Assembly (NCBI GenBank): GCA_949152475.1
Contig: OX424566.1
Coordinates: forward strand, 28,310,423-28,374,422
DNA length: 64,000 nucleotides
Source: Terebella lapidaria
Taxonomy: Eukaryota > Annelida > Polychaeta > Terebellida > Terebellidae
Direction of reading: 5' to 3'
Position 1 is the first letter of the stretch. The number at the start of each line of letters is the position of its first letter. Positions 34,601 to 52,470 of the stretch are shown here, in pieces. Under the pieces are notes generated by a model. It made no database searches. It saw only the letters and a program-made list of their open reading frames with translations, and was not told the DNA's origin. The translations under genes and the position numbers were made by a program.

Positions 34601-37600
34601 ACAACACATTTGCCAGTACGACTGACTGACGCTGCCAGGCAGATGCTGATTTCTTGAATAGCTGACGTGCTATTGCCGACTTGTATTGTATGCCCTTCTC
34701 TGTCATGTTACGGTCCCGAGACGACTCTCTTGGTGTGCCCACTGAAGCCATCTTCAACTTCAATAGGAGCACAGAGTATCTAACCAGACAGGAAGGACCC
34801 AAAGGAAACACTAACCTGCTTATCAATCAGTTACTAAGACACTAAGTACAAGTGACACACTCCGATCAAAACATTCATAAACAATTTGTATGCGTAAACA
34901 AACAGATATAACCAATAACCAATGATTTACATGAATATCTTCAGACACATATATTGAACATTCAATGAGCACTCAAATCAGATATTATAATATTCTCAAG
35001 GTCATATCATCAAACATATTTCATATCAGACAATCAGTTATCAAACCATTCATATGTAACCGACAAACAATTTTCACATTCAAGTTCCACGTGCCAGTAA
35101 TATTGTTACATCACCCAGAATCTGATGCTGAGAATTTAGTTACCACACACAATGTATATAAAAGCACATTAAACACATGTAAACTCAATAATACTACACA
35201 GAACAGATTTACAGCAAAACTAAACAACAACAATTATAATCAATGAATCTTATGACAGAATATTCAGATAATCAAGAACTCACAAGGTCATACACGTAGT
35301 TTTTACATGTTATTAATATTTCACTATGGATCAATATACCAACAGTATTGATCTCAATTATCAGTGACAGGCAAATTGCCACTAGAATAGTTCAGATAAT
35401 AAAACACCTATCATACATGTAAATTCATATAGTTCGTGGTCTGGCTCCACTCTAGGCCTTGATTCACAGCCAGCGGAACAGACGACGGACGCTCACAGGG
35501 GGGCGACCACGGATTCTTGGCAGACGCTCACAGGGGGCGGCCACGGATTCTTGGCAGACGCTCACAGGGGGCGACCACGGATTCTTGGCAGACGCTCACA
35601 GGGGGCGACCGCAGATGCTTGGTGGACGCTCACAGCGCCTTACAGTATGTACTAGTACTCAGTGTGCACACTTAAACAATGTGTCAATGGGGTTGTTTGC
35701 CAATATCACAGTACGTACTACTAGCACAACCATGCTGGCAAACCATCAGATCAGTTCAATTCAACGATAACTCGCTTTAAGAAGCACAAAGTTTTCACTG
35801 TAGATGGCTTCGGTATTCAATCAGTAATTAGAGTCCAGTTTCAACAGGAATTGTTTATTTGCAGACATTCGTACAAACATGATTTTATTCCGTGAAAACT
35901 TTATGGCTCGTTTCGACATTTTCTTTACCGGAAACACATGGAGAACGCTATCCGAAAATATAGCAAGAATCGAAACCGGGACTTGTCAGAAAGTGGGAAC
36001 ATAAACGAAACGAGACCCGTACACTTACACCCCTTGGATGTGTAAATTGGCCTCTACAGCCAAAAAATGTTTGTAGGTATAGCTGGAATTGGAAGTCATA
36101 CATACCACTTCTTTTGGTGACCTTGAACTTGACCTCAGATGACATTGAGTGCTATATCTGTGTCACGTCCAACAAGAAATGTGTAAATTTCGTCTATAGA
36201 CAAAAGACTTTTGGATGGACCTTGTATTTGTATTTTGAACATACAGGAATACAAGGTTATATGCTGCTCACTTAATGATGACCTTGAAGTTCACGAAGAT
36301 GACCTTGATTGGTTAATCTGAATGTCTTATCTCACCTGTCGTGTTTCAACTAAAATTGTCCGGTAACCTATCTTAGCCCTTGGGCTAATTTTTAGTTTTT
36401 GCATATTCGTTTTTTTTCAAAATGGCGTCGCTATCCATTTTGAGCCATTTCTAGGCCAAAAAAGTTTTTCACCTTTTATTTTTGACTTTGAGAATTTTGC
36501 CACTTTTCATAGGTTCATAGGTTACTGGACCTGTGACCCGATAACCTATTGCCGTCGTGTTGCGTCTGTCGTCGTGTTGCGTCGGACGTGTTGTCCGTCC
36601 GTCCGTTCACATTTTTATCTTCAAAGTGTACGGTCCTATCTTTCTAAAAATTTGAAATAATTTCAAGAAATAATTTCAAGAAGGGGGTTTTTTTTTCCTT
36701 TTTTTTAATCTTTCAATTTTTCTCAAAAATGGCGGCCATTTAAGTCCAAAGACGCTCAATTTTGAACTTCGGCGGCCATTTTCTCGAAACGGTCTAATCA
36801 GTTTTGAGATTTTTATTTGACATTATTCCTCTCATGTACCTGTGTGACTTGTATAAGTTTTGTTGCCCTTGAATTGCCGGTCTCCGTGTGGTGGCTATTT
36901 TGAAGTTTTACGGGGTGGAGAAAAACACTTTTTGGGGCCCAAATCGCATTACTATCCATTTTGGGCCATTTCTAGGGGGAAAAAATTTCACCCTCTGAAA
37001 AAAAATTCGGCACTTTAATCCTTCATATTGGGAGCTACCATCACTGTGCTCAATAAACTCTTTAAAATAGAGCTTAGATATTGACACTTTCAAATAGGAA
37101 TTCACAAATCTGAAGGTCATATGTCACCTGCAATGCTTAAAAGGAAAATTGTCCGGTACCCTTAATGCTTGGGCTAATTTTATGAATCAATCTTACACCG
37201 AAATGCCTGCAATTGTCATTATTATTATTTCTATTATTATTATTATTATTATTTTATTTTATTTTATTTTTTTTTTACCAGGGTACGTTCACCGATTGCA
37301 CCGTCCACAGAACTTTGTACACATCGTTCACTGCATGGAAACGGATCAGCCTTCCGCACAACAATTCCCACAATATGCCTTAGCACGTGAGTTAAACGGC
37401 CTACATAATATTCTTCCTTTTAATTAAATAGAAGGATATTGGTAATTTACACACACAATTGTTGTGTATTTAAATTTAAAGTAAACGAAAATGTGCAAAC
37501 ATTTATGTAATCAAAATTAGACAACGACATTTGACTAATAGCTTGTAGATGCAGCCATCTATATACGGATAAAACATGGCATTGATTTGACGTGTCCTTT

Positions 37601-38463
37601 GCTATCGCTTAATATGTTTCGTATGTAATTGTATACAAAAATTCACGCAATTATTACTACCATCTGTCTACAGCTGAGGAGTGGACGAAACGAGTGAGGG
37701 AGATGAGATCCCAGGGCCAAGGGATGTTAGCGCGTTATCAGAGCCGACTGGACGAACTCAAGGTCAGAAATAGCGTGGCTTTGGTGGCTGGTAGCTTAAA
37801 CCAGCCAAAGTCTTTATCGGGTCTTGTTAAACGCTTGGTGATAGCGGTCATATTGATTATAAGGGTGATTTCGGCTTCTGCTCAAAATACCATACATACT
37901 ATACATAAGGAAATTAATATATTCTTACACATGAACCTTTCAATATTTCTTCAAACAGTGTATTTAGCGGCGTATTTAGCGGGATTTAAACGCAATAGTA
38001 TTTGGCTATTTCCATTTATTCAGTAATATTTAAATATAATATAATATCATCTAAATATATATATAGTCTCATTGCCTTTTCTGGTTTATTAGTGAATATT
38101 GAAATAATTGTTGGACATATATCGTACCGGAATGCATTATAACAATTTAAACCAGCCACTCTATGACTACATGTAACAATGTTTATTAAGCAGAATTACT
38201 GAATATATGTATTTAGAAACATACCCAAACACAAATAAGTTATGTTTCAGATATCTGGCTCGGTTTACTCGGAGGTGGGACGCCCCGGCCCGATGATAAT
38301 CTCCGTGTCGGACCGCCTGGGTGCCACTATGATCGTCATGGGAACGCGCGGTCTGGGGATGATCCGGCGGGCGGTCGTGGGCAGTGTCAGTTCATACGTA
38401 CTACACAACTCGGACATCCCCGTGCTAGTCATCCCCAATAACAAACCGTCGTTTCTATACTGA
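22673..38463 (+). CDS. Universal stress protein (UspA-type), 4 exons, 191 aa
   Basis: Exons 22673-22841, 37282-37386, 37674-37762 and 38251-38463 join in frame to 191 codons plus TGA. The USP fold begins near residue 38 with EIVVIPVDGSKSAEWAFNWY, followed by FVHIVHCMET (strand 2), a charged helix with REMRSQGQGMLARYQSRL, and PMIISVSDRLGATMIVMG. The ATP-binding signature G-2x-G-9x-G-S is intact in the last exon (GTRGLGMIRRAVVGSVS), so nucleotide binding is likely. The first ~37 residues are a polar Asn/Lys/Asp-rich leader. There is no signal peptide, so it is expected in the cytosol. USPs bind ATP and act in stress responses, but the substrate of animal members is not established. The first intron is about 14.4 kb and full of mobile elements. 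Splice sites all follow GT-AG. Confidence 0.92.
22842..24487. other. USP intron 1, 5' part
   Basis: No coding sequence. A perfect 11-bp stem, CAGAAACCCAG paired with its complement, spans 22946-22980 with a 13-base loop. The rest is AT-rich with no repeat that I can define. Confidence 0.55.
24488..26395. mobile_element. TA-flanked TIR element with repeated subterminal GGGCGTTTTGCC motifs
   Basis: The ends are inverted copies: GGGTAGAGGCGGGCAAAACG on the left and its complement, with one mismatch, on the right. Both sides are flanked by TA (24486-24487 and 26396-26397), which suggests a TA target duplication as in Tc1/mariner-like transposition. The motif GGGCGTTTTGCC, or a close variant in either orientation, occurs about ten times in clusters at 24496-24750, 25952-26035 and 26354-26386, near both ends. 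The ~1-kb middle has no transposase-like frame, so the element is probably non-autonomous. The clustered motifs are good candidates for transposase-binding sites. Confidence 0.72.
26398..27647. other. USP intron 1, unassigned repeat-like DNA
   Basis: No gene. Contains two copies of a GTCCGTGAGGACGAAATCAA hairpin motif (near 26817 and 27112) and a short hairpin of CACTTCTGCC with its complement near 26911-26943. Phrases such as ATATCTCGG, CGTCGTAGAGC and GACCTTGA recur and resemble the neighbouring TAGGTTACCGG repeat family, so this is probably an older, degraded member. Confidence 0.4.
28787..29017 (-). repeat. BEL/Pao 3' LTR
   Basis: 231 bp, starting TGTAGATGGC and ending CGTACACTTACA on the plus strand. 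It matches the copy at 35799-36029 with about two substitutions. Read on the element's strand it begins TGTAAG and ends CTACA. Confidence 0.95.
29154..29366 (-). pseudogene. BEL/Pao pol C-terminal tail beyond an in-frame stop
   Basis: Directly after the TAG at 29364-29366 the same frame continues with RVRHVEVLLGTSTLDMKGCR and a basic FTRPVHKLVLI end. That matches the usual conserved C-terminal tail of BEL/Pao integrases. The stop therefore removes about 70 residues from this copy's polyprotein. Confidence 0.75.
29364..32855 (-). CDS. BEL/Pao pol: reverse transcriptase, RNase H, integrase
   Basis: A 1163-codon open frame. An N-terminal segment with GLLIGFDCPRALMP and MLGWSIVG is typical of BEL/Pao protease-RT linkers. 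The reverse transcriptase has IVFDCSATLNGRSLN and the YVDD active site (FYVDDGLIS). RNase H follows with HFSDASTTGYGVCSYL and IPRLELVAAVL. The integrase has an HHCC zinc finger (HHEKIFHQGRG to CVTCRRLRRP) and a DDE core (CGVDYFGPF, YCDRGTNFVGA, NPPSESHMGGVWER). The frame ends at a TAG that cuts off the C-terminal tail. The start overlaps the upstream zinc-knuckle/protease frame by 25 bases in a different phase, so one frame change separates them. Confidence 0.93.
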   Translation of the reverse strand: MPRAWPYLEGISKELMPIDSNVETGLLIGFDCPRALMPLEVIPPPTEMPDAPFAQKTMLGWSIVGMSKNPCRNSNTHSIEGIPVSFSFRTKAKEMILQDFSRLMARDFNEIVPENDKSLSIEDRRFMDIVSSGIRKDEQGKYEMPLPFKYPDPRLPNNKTMAAARCEQLKRRLQRNPEYSRHYNESMQKMIRKTWYIPHHGVQNPKKLRIVFDCSATLNGRSLNRILLSGPDLTCDMVGLLCRFRKETVALTCDVEQKFHQFKVSPEHRNFLRFLWWSNGNLDGPLMTYRMTVHLFGATSSPGCANFGLKRIAEDSRQQCGDEAANFVKSNFYVDDGLISVPTEEAAIDLIKQTRSMCQNGGLRLASNSKKVLNSVEPEVRAKSIKDLELSSDQLPVEKTLGVEWSMESDSFQFRVTLSDRPLTRRVALSTVSSVFDPLGLVAPVILVGRTILQELCAEKYGWDDPVSDDVRRRWEIWKTDLMELNKLHIDRCYKIEDMTEISSVELHHFSDASTTGYGVCSYLRLVDSRGRVKCSLVFGKARVTPLKLQTIPRLELVAAVLAVSVSRMLRRELAFTRLTETYWTDSKVVMGYIQNEARRSHTFVVNRVQRIHDGSDPEQWRYVRSQEIPADDASRGISAAVLLNGSRWLEGPKFLWSAELPVPVSLNDMLSQDDPEVRKVKCHFVAVDPEPLDFRRFSSWAKLVRVVALCLRFKSILRARLSRRNNVAGEPLTVAEIQNAEDAIIRVVQRDSFTTEMIDLKKDVERPRPSKFQGSNYHFKALDPFVDEQGLLRIGGRLTHGSYSDRFKHPLILPKGHHVSWLIIRYHHEKIFHQGRGMTVNEVRRQGFWIIGLSSETSKIIYKCVTCRRLRRPLEEQKMSDLPQSRVEPSPPFTYCGVDYFGPFNIKEGRRETKRWAVLFTCFSSRAIHFETAASLDTSSFINAFRMFMAIRGPVRVLYCDRGTNFVGARSELNDKYEVNPQHLRDHLLKHKCDFVMNPPSESHMGGVWERQIKTVRSVLNSMLLQLGTQLNDEGLRTLLAEVSAIVNSRPLVVETLTDHTLQAISPNQLLTMKTDVLLPPPGNFQKGDVYAVKRWRRIQHIANEFWSRWQKEYLISLNARQKWQGPSRNLEVGDIVLVKDEASHRNNWPLAIVDKTFPGGD
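32831..33412 (-). pseudogene. BEL/Pao zinc knuckles and aspartic protease, separate frame
   Basis: 193 codons. Cys/His clusters CVLCKEQHNLEKC, CFRCLKQFHFSKEC and CDVCKGRHPTVLH form the nucleocapsid-like zinc knuckles of BEL/Pao Gag. ALLDSQSDTTFV is the aspartic protease motif, with S in place of the more usual G after the active-site D-S pair. It overlaps pol by 25 bases in another phase. It connects upstream to a further short frame at 33357-33557, so the Gag-Pol reading frame is broken here. Confidence 0.85.
33357..33557 (-). pseudogene. BEL/Pao gag middle segment, shifted frame
   Basis: A 66-codon frame between the two longer Gag pieces. It contains LENWPRLHQSDSQHLRRLAD, typical of the region after the DUF1759-type Gag core. 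It lies in a different phase from both neighbours, which shows at least two indels in the Gag region of this copy. Confidence 0.7.
33576..34826 (-). CDS. BEL/Pao gag, N-terminal part
   Basis: 416 codons; the likely start is the ATG at 34749-34751, because the preceding ~25 codons look non-genuine. Residues 50-200 contain charged helical sequence with a coiled-coil-like Glu/Lys/Arg stretch (QRRQVLEQEIEMKKRSLELE). The C-terminal part has the DUF1759-like core (RLPVPEPGVFSGDPLKFAEW, EKLFYLKRYLGGEARDAVEG). The frame is lost at about 33576 in the middle of that core. In the element this forms the capsid-like particle. Confidence 0.85.
   Translation of the reverse strand: MISRLVFPLGPSCLVRYSVLLLKLKMASVGTPRESSRDRNMTEKGIQYKSAIARQLFKKSASAWQRQSVVLANVLSLPEPTKWHSARDSLNKLFDDEQNTYDQLLDVSPDKYMPEFDKCFDNIVIDHKKCLRDVQDRVQEMSQISHDDITPRDSASNCGSVASSASTRFARARERAKIAELLVAQRRQVLEQEIEMKKRSLELETELAKARARERVFAEFDDGGTFDTSPADYNPVHAISQGLLTTDVRGTEIQSRQISTQSNIPTPKSEQAAIATDLQQRNDTHNSQPLSDPVLPENVLTIRSSESPSPSTPQVPTEASRETETTTMNSVLTRFIDQLSINRLPVPEPGVFSGDPLKFAEWNTSFSALVDRRHIPGEEKLFYLKRYLGGEARDAVEGHFLVTTEESYVKARNLLS
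35488..35635. repeat. 34-bp minisatellite in BEL/Pao 5' leader
   Basis: GACGCTCACAG recurs at 35488, 35523, 35557, 35591 and 35625, marking 34-35-bp units with a GGGGGCGACCACGGATTCTT core; the last unit is partial and divergent. It lies between the 5' LTR and gag, where the packaging signal of an LTR element would be expected. Confidence 0.9.
35799..36029 (-). repeat. BEL/Pao 5' LTR
   Basis: 231 bp, matching 28787-29017 except at about two positions. It carries the promoter for the minus-strand element. The sequence next to it on the element's strand (GTGAAAACTTTGTGC) should be the primer-binding site, but I could not match it to a tRNA. Confidence 0.95.
36518..37181 (+). mobile_element. TAGGTTACCGG repeat family, copy B (short)
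   Basis: Starts TAGGTTACTGGACCTGTGAC, followed by CGTCGTGTTGCGTC repeats; ends CCGGTACCCTTAATGCTTGG near 37181. About 660 bp, non-coding. It follows copy A by ~120 bp in the same orientation and lies ~100 bp before USP exon 2. It is more diverged than copies A and C. Confidence 0.55.
37216..37276. repeat. (ATT)n / T-rich tract before USP exon 2
   Basis: An ATT-type microsatellite runs into a T tract that ends in the TACCAG acceptor of USP exon 2. The repeat thus forms the polypyrimidine tract of this splice site. Confidence 0.85.
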
Positions 38464-40486
38464 TCATAGTGTAGATGTGGAGTGTGAAAAATTAAAATCT
38501 CATTTGGAAAATCGTGCTACCTCTTGTTTTTGTGTACATATTGTTTTTCGGATTGTTTTTTTTTTATCTTCCAATTTTTCTGAGAGTTCTTTTGCTGTTT
38601 GTTGTTTTTACGTTCAATAGGCCTCTAGTTAGTTATAGTTTTGTTGAAGAGTTATTGTTTATTAGTATGTGTAAATCATAGAAATACATGTACATGGCCA
38701 TTAGCTCGCGACTTCTGTAAGTGTTGTTATTGTCGCAATTTGTAACATTTGTAACTAACCGTGGATGAAAAATACGGTGATTTATATATACACGCACACG
38801 CATGTCAGTATTTTTGTTAACTATAGCAATTTATCATCTCATATCACAGCAATCAATTTGAATGCCATGTGTTGAACTCCCCCAGATACGCACAAAACTC
38901 GAAATCGTATAGCTCTTCAAAAATGCTTCATGGAGCCATACACGTATACATGTAGTTAGTCTTGCCATTCCAAAAACCTAATATTGATATTAGATCTCAA
39001 ACGCAAATATTGTTATATAACTCCTTGTTAAGAGTGTAAATAATCGACACGTGCTATAGTTATGCATAATATATGTATATATCTGTACATCTTGTTATCA
39101 GATTGGTTTTGTTGTCATTGCTGAGAAGAAACAATAAAGAAATGTTTAAAACCACCGACATTTCACATTTTATTGTTTATCGAAGTGATAATATTTATTT
39201 GTAATTTTCTTGTGTGAATCAAAACCACGATGACAATAAAGTAATTAAGACACATATATGACTTATAGAAATGACAATATAAAGTATTTAAGACACATAT
39301 ATGACTTATACAGATGAATAATTTTGAAAAACAATATTGCTTGGGTGCGTCAGGCCCTCTACGCTTTTCTTATAGTGAATGTATAGTAACGTTAGATTTC
39401 GTGAGTAGCTATGGAGGCGAGAACAAACTTAACATAGAGGTGTTGAAAAACGAACATCCTTGTTGTCAAATATCACTGCTCGACAACCAAGTAATTAATG
39501 ACGGCAATGTGAATAATAAACATCAGTGTTTCCGTGGTTCTAATTTTTGTCGATATTTCTAAAATGTGTGAAAAAGTCGTGTCGTTCCGCCAAATTAAAT
39601 TTTACTTAATTTGCTTTGCCATGTTTGTGGAATTTAATTTTTTTTCCCGAAATTATAGAGGAATATGTTGAATCATTTCCGAACTTCGTCATACTATTTG
39701 TTTGCCTATCCCACGTTCCAAGTAATGTCACTGAACTCATTTTCAAACAGAAGACTTGAAGGAAGAGTTTCTTGTAGAAATAGGGGGCTATATTGTGAAG
39801 AGCGAGAAAGCGATTCGTGATCGAAGATTTTTTTACGTCAGTAATCTTTCACATATCAATCAAATTTTGACACACGGACAAGTCAACAAATTGTAAATTT
39901 CCTCTTTATTTTTCTAACAATATAAAATAACAAACATAGCTGTATAAACGATTTGAAAGTGTTGTTTTTGTTATCCATGTGTCACGTGAATGGCTCATAA
40001 GTGCAATTACCTCGGTCCAATGAGCTGTTGGCATTGTTGTCACATGACAGTTTGAGAACTGGTCACTGACCAATCAGAGGCGATTACTCTCACCTAACTG
40101 ATTAAACATTCGCGTCGCCTTTATAAGCCTGTGCACAAATTTGGATGTCATAATCTTCTGAAAAACAGTACAATGTAGTTACTGGAGGGAAGTACTGAAA
40201 AATAATCACATCATTTTTTGGACATACGTGTTCCTGGAATTTTGCCTTAATTAGGCTCAAGAGAAAAACACGGACGCAGCTGCATACAAGAAACATTCAT
40301 AAATTTTAGGGTGAGATCATTATACATAACATTGCTATATAATGTAATGATACGTGATGGAAAAAAGACGTATATTTCATAATTAGATTATGATGCTGTC
40401 GAATGTATGATACAGAAAACTGCAAAATATTGATTCGTAAAAAATAATAGGCAATGATGTTCATATCCACCTTTTTTTATTTATAG
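38464..40486. other. USP 3' UTR and intergenic region to the protease gene
   Basis: An AATAAA lies at about 39132, 670 bases after the USP stop, and is the best polyadenylation signal; another CAATAAAG follows near 39234. After that the DNA is AT-rich with no gene found. The promoter and any non-coding first exon of the CUB/protease gene should be near the right end. Confidence 0.55.
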
Positions 40487-50027
<9,541 letters not shown>

Positions 50028-50742
50028 AAGGATCACAAAACTACTTAATAGCCAGAAAGTGTTTTTAAAAAATAATCTCTATGTGTGTTCATCATTCCTC
50101 TTCTAAGCAGTGATACTATGACATTTACCGCTACATCTTTATATACAAATTAATTTATCTAAAATGCATTGTAATGAGATTTATCTAAAATTTCCCAAAA
50201 TGTTGTACTTTACAATTTTGTATATTTTTGTATTTACAAAATAAATTTAAATTGCACGATCTCTGACATGAGTTGTGTTTATATATTCTACATGACATAG
50301 AATCCGTAGCTTTGGCAAAATTCAGTCAAATGGATACTATACAAATATTGACTTTTGGTGAGGTGAATACGTGAAAATATGTACCTCTCGTAAAAGACAT
50401 ATTCACCGAGCTTGCGAGGTGAATATGTCTTTTGCGAGAGGTATTTTCACGTATTCACCGAAACCAAAAGTTAATATTTGTTTTATACTTGTGTAAAGTT
50501 CATGCAAATACTGAAGCAATGTTTATGTATGACGTGGATGTATGATATAAACATAATACATCTAGAACTATCATGTGTTGATTCGAATAAGTACTGCGCC
50601 AGTCACGCCTTTAGATTTCAGTTTGGTGTCAATATATCAGGAACAATATAAACAAACGAGGAATGATTTCTGAAACAAGCTCATTCAATTCACTATATCA
50701 CTGGATACGCGATACTAGTAAGAGAAAAAGAAAACAAGCATG
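50028..50742. other. Protease-gene 3' UTR and a palindromic repeat
   Basis: A likely polyadenylation signal AATAAA lies at about 50240, ~215 bases after the stop. A 150-bp palindrome follows, with arms 50337-50409 and 50421-50486 around CGAGCTTGCGAGG. Related GGTGAATAT and AGTACAT phrases occur at 52520-52580, beyond copy C, so copy C may have inserted into this palindromic element. Confidence 0.55.
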
Positions 50743-52470
50743 AAAATTAGCCCAATGGGCTAGAAAGGTTACCGGAGAAATATACAGAGTTAAGCCGAGA
50801 AAGTTGAAGGTCAAATTCAAGGTGACCACTGAAATCGCCATATCTCTAACCTTGAAAATGGGATCAAAGGTTAAATTCTAGATCACCAAACTATTCAGCA
50901 TACATCATTTCCTATATGTTCACTATGGACCCCTAAGCTGTAAATTTGATAATAAGCGAGATATAAGCCATTTTGTAATCTGACTTTGAAAATAAAATGA
51001 CTGACCTTGAAATTTAGGTCAAAGGTCAAATTCAATATCATTAAAATATTCAGAATATATCATTTCCTATATGTTCACAATTGATTCCTAAGCTGTAAAG
51101 TCGATAATAAGCGAGATATTAGCCATTTTGTCCTGTTGACCTTGAAAATGAGGTCAAAAGTCAAATTCAAGGCCACTAGAATATTCAGCATATATCATTT
51201 CCTATATGTTCACAATTGATTTCTAAGCTGTAAAGGCGCTAATAAGCAAGATATTGGCCATTTTGTCCTGTGACCTTGAAAATGAGGTCAAAGGTCAAAT
51301 TCAAGGTCATGAGAATATTCAGAATATATCATTTCCTATATGTTCACAATTGATTCCTAAACTGTAAAGTCGATAATAAGCGAGATATTAGCCATTTTGT
51401 CATGTGACCTTGAAAATGAGGTCAAAGGTCAAATTTAAGCTCACAAGAATATTCAGCATATATCATTTCCTATATGTTCACAACTGATTCCTAAGCTGTA
51501 AAGTCGATAATAAGCGAGATATTAGCCATTTTGTCCTGTGACCTTGAAAATGAGGTCAAAAGTCAAATTCAAGGTCACGAGAATATTCAGCATATATCAT
51601 TTCCTATATGTCCACAATTCATTCCTAGTCTCTAATTTCAATATTAAGTGAGATATTAGGCTTAATGTGTGCCATTATAAAGCATAGGAAAATTTAACAT
51701 GGGAAAGTCACATTTGGGCCGAGTTTGGGCCCAAAATGGCCCAATTCAAGCGATTCAAGCGCAACGAAATTTATACATGTCACAGGGTTACATATGAGGA
51801 GTGTTTTTCATCAATAAGAAAGAAAAGTTACTGAATAGATTTTGAGAAAACGACCGTCGAAGTCCAAAATGGGCCATTTTTTGACGAAAAGGGCCGCTCT
51901 GACCTTGAAACCAAGGTCAGAGGTCAAATTCGAGATCACGACAATATTCAGCATATATCATTTCCTATATGTCCACAATTGATTCCTAGTCTCTAATCTC
52001 AATATTAAGTGAGATATTAGGCTTTAATGTGTCCCATTATAAAGCATAGGAGAATTTAACATGGGAAAGTCCCATTTGGGCCGCGTTTGGGCCCAAAATG
52101 GCCCACTTCGAGCGATTCAAGCGCAACGAAATTTATACATGTCACAGGGGTACATATGAGGAGTGTTATGCATCAATAAAAAAAAAAGTTACTGAACAGA
52201 TTTTGAGAAAATGGCCGCCAAAGTCCAAAATCAGGCATTTTTCGTCGAAAACGGCCGCCATTTTGAAAAAAATGCGAAAATCAAAAAACTAAAAAATACC
52301 TCCCTCTCGAAATATTTTTAGGCATTTTTGTGCAAAATTTCAGAAAAATTCGATCGTAAACTTTAAAGATAAAATTGTTGACGGACGACGACGACGACGG
52401 ACGACGACGGACGACGACGCCGGAAGCATCGCCATGCCAATAGGTTACGGACCATAGGTCCGGTAACCTA
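50743..52470 (-). mobile_element. TAGGTTACCGG repeat family, copy C, with 134-bp tandem units
   Basis: Reverse orientation: the AGCCCAATGGGCT hairpin and GGTTACCGG end lie at 50748-50775, and the ACGACGACGG repeats plus GACCATAGGTCCGGTAACCT end lie at 52380-52470. The interior holds tandem units of about 134 bp (CCTATATGTT at 50911, 51066, 51201, 51335, 51469 and 51603), then a longer duplicated block near 51700 and 52060. No protein is encoded. The units contain repeated AGGTCAAAGGTCA and TCAAGGTCA. Confidence 0.65.
50870..51650. repeat. 134-bp tandem repeat array with DR1-like sites
   Basis: About six units. Perfect AGGTCAAAGGTCA lies at 51016-51028, 51285-51297 and 51419-51431; a variant with G spacer lies downstream at 51914-51926. 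TCAAGGTCA follows in several units (for example 51301 and 51571). These match the known DR1 consensus for RXR/HNF4-type receptors and the extended half-site for ERR/NR5A-type receptors. Regulatory activity is inference only. Confidence 0.75.

Larger units (their letters stand above)
28787..36029 (-). mobile_element. BEL/Pao LTR retrotransposon
   Basis: A complete 7.24-kb LTR element on the minus strand: 231-bp LTRs at both ends, 5-bp target duplication CCCCT (28782-28786 and 36030-36034), then gag, zinc knuckles, protease, reverse transcriptase, RNase H and integrase in BEL/Pao order. The two LTRs differ at about two positions, so insertion was recent. The coding region is interrupted by several frame changes and one in-frame stop, so this copy is not intact. 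It is transcribed opposite to the host universal stress protein gene whose intron holds it. Confidence 0.95.
27912..36394 (+). mobile_element. TAGGTTACCGG repeat family, copy A, interrupted by BEL/Pao
   Basis: Begins at 27912 with TAGGTTACCGGACCTATGGT, a GC palindrome, then CGTCCGTC-type simple repeats. It ends near 36394 with CCGGTAACCT plus an AGCCCTTGGGCT hairpin. The BEL/Pao element is inserted inside. Two more copies of the same start sequence lie at 27648 and 27737, giving three staggered starts within 265 bp. The interior is non-coding, with recurring TTTTGAGA and TGACCTTGA phrases. The start GGTTACCGG and the end CCGGTAACC are inverted copies, which suggests a DNA-transposon-like family. 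Confidence 0.6.

Noticed and set aside
35488..35635. Evenly spaced 34-bp repeats resembling a CRISPR array
   Set aside because: Units are contiguous without unique spacers and lie inside a eukaryotic LTR retrotransposon leader.
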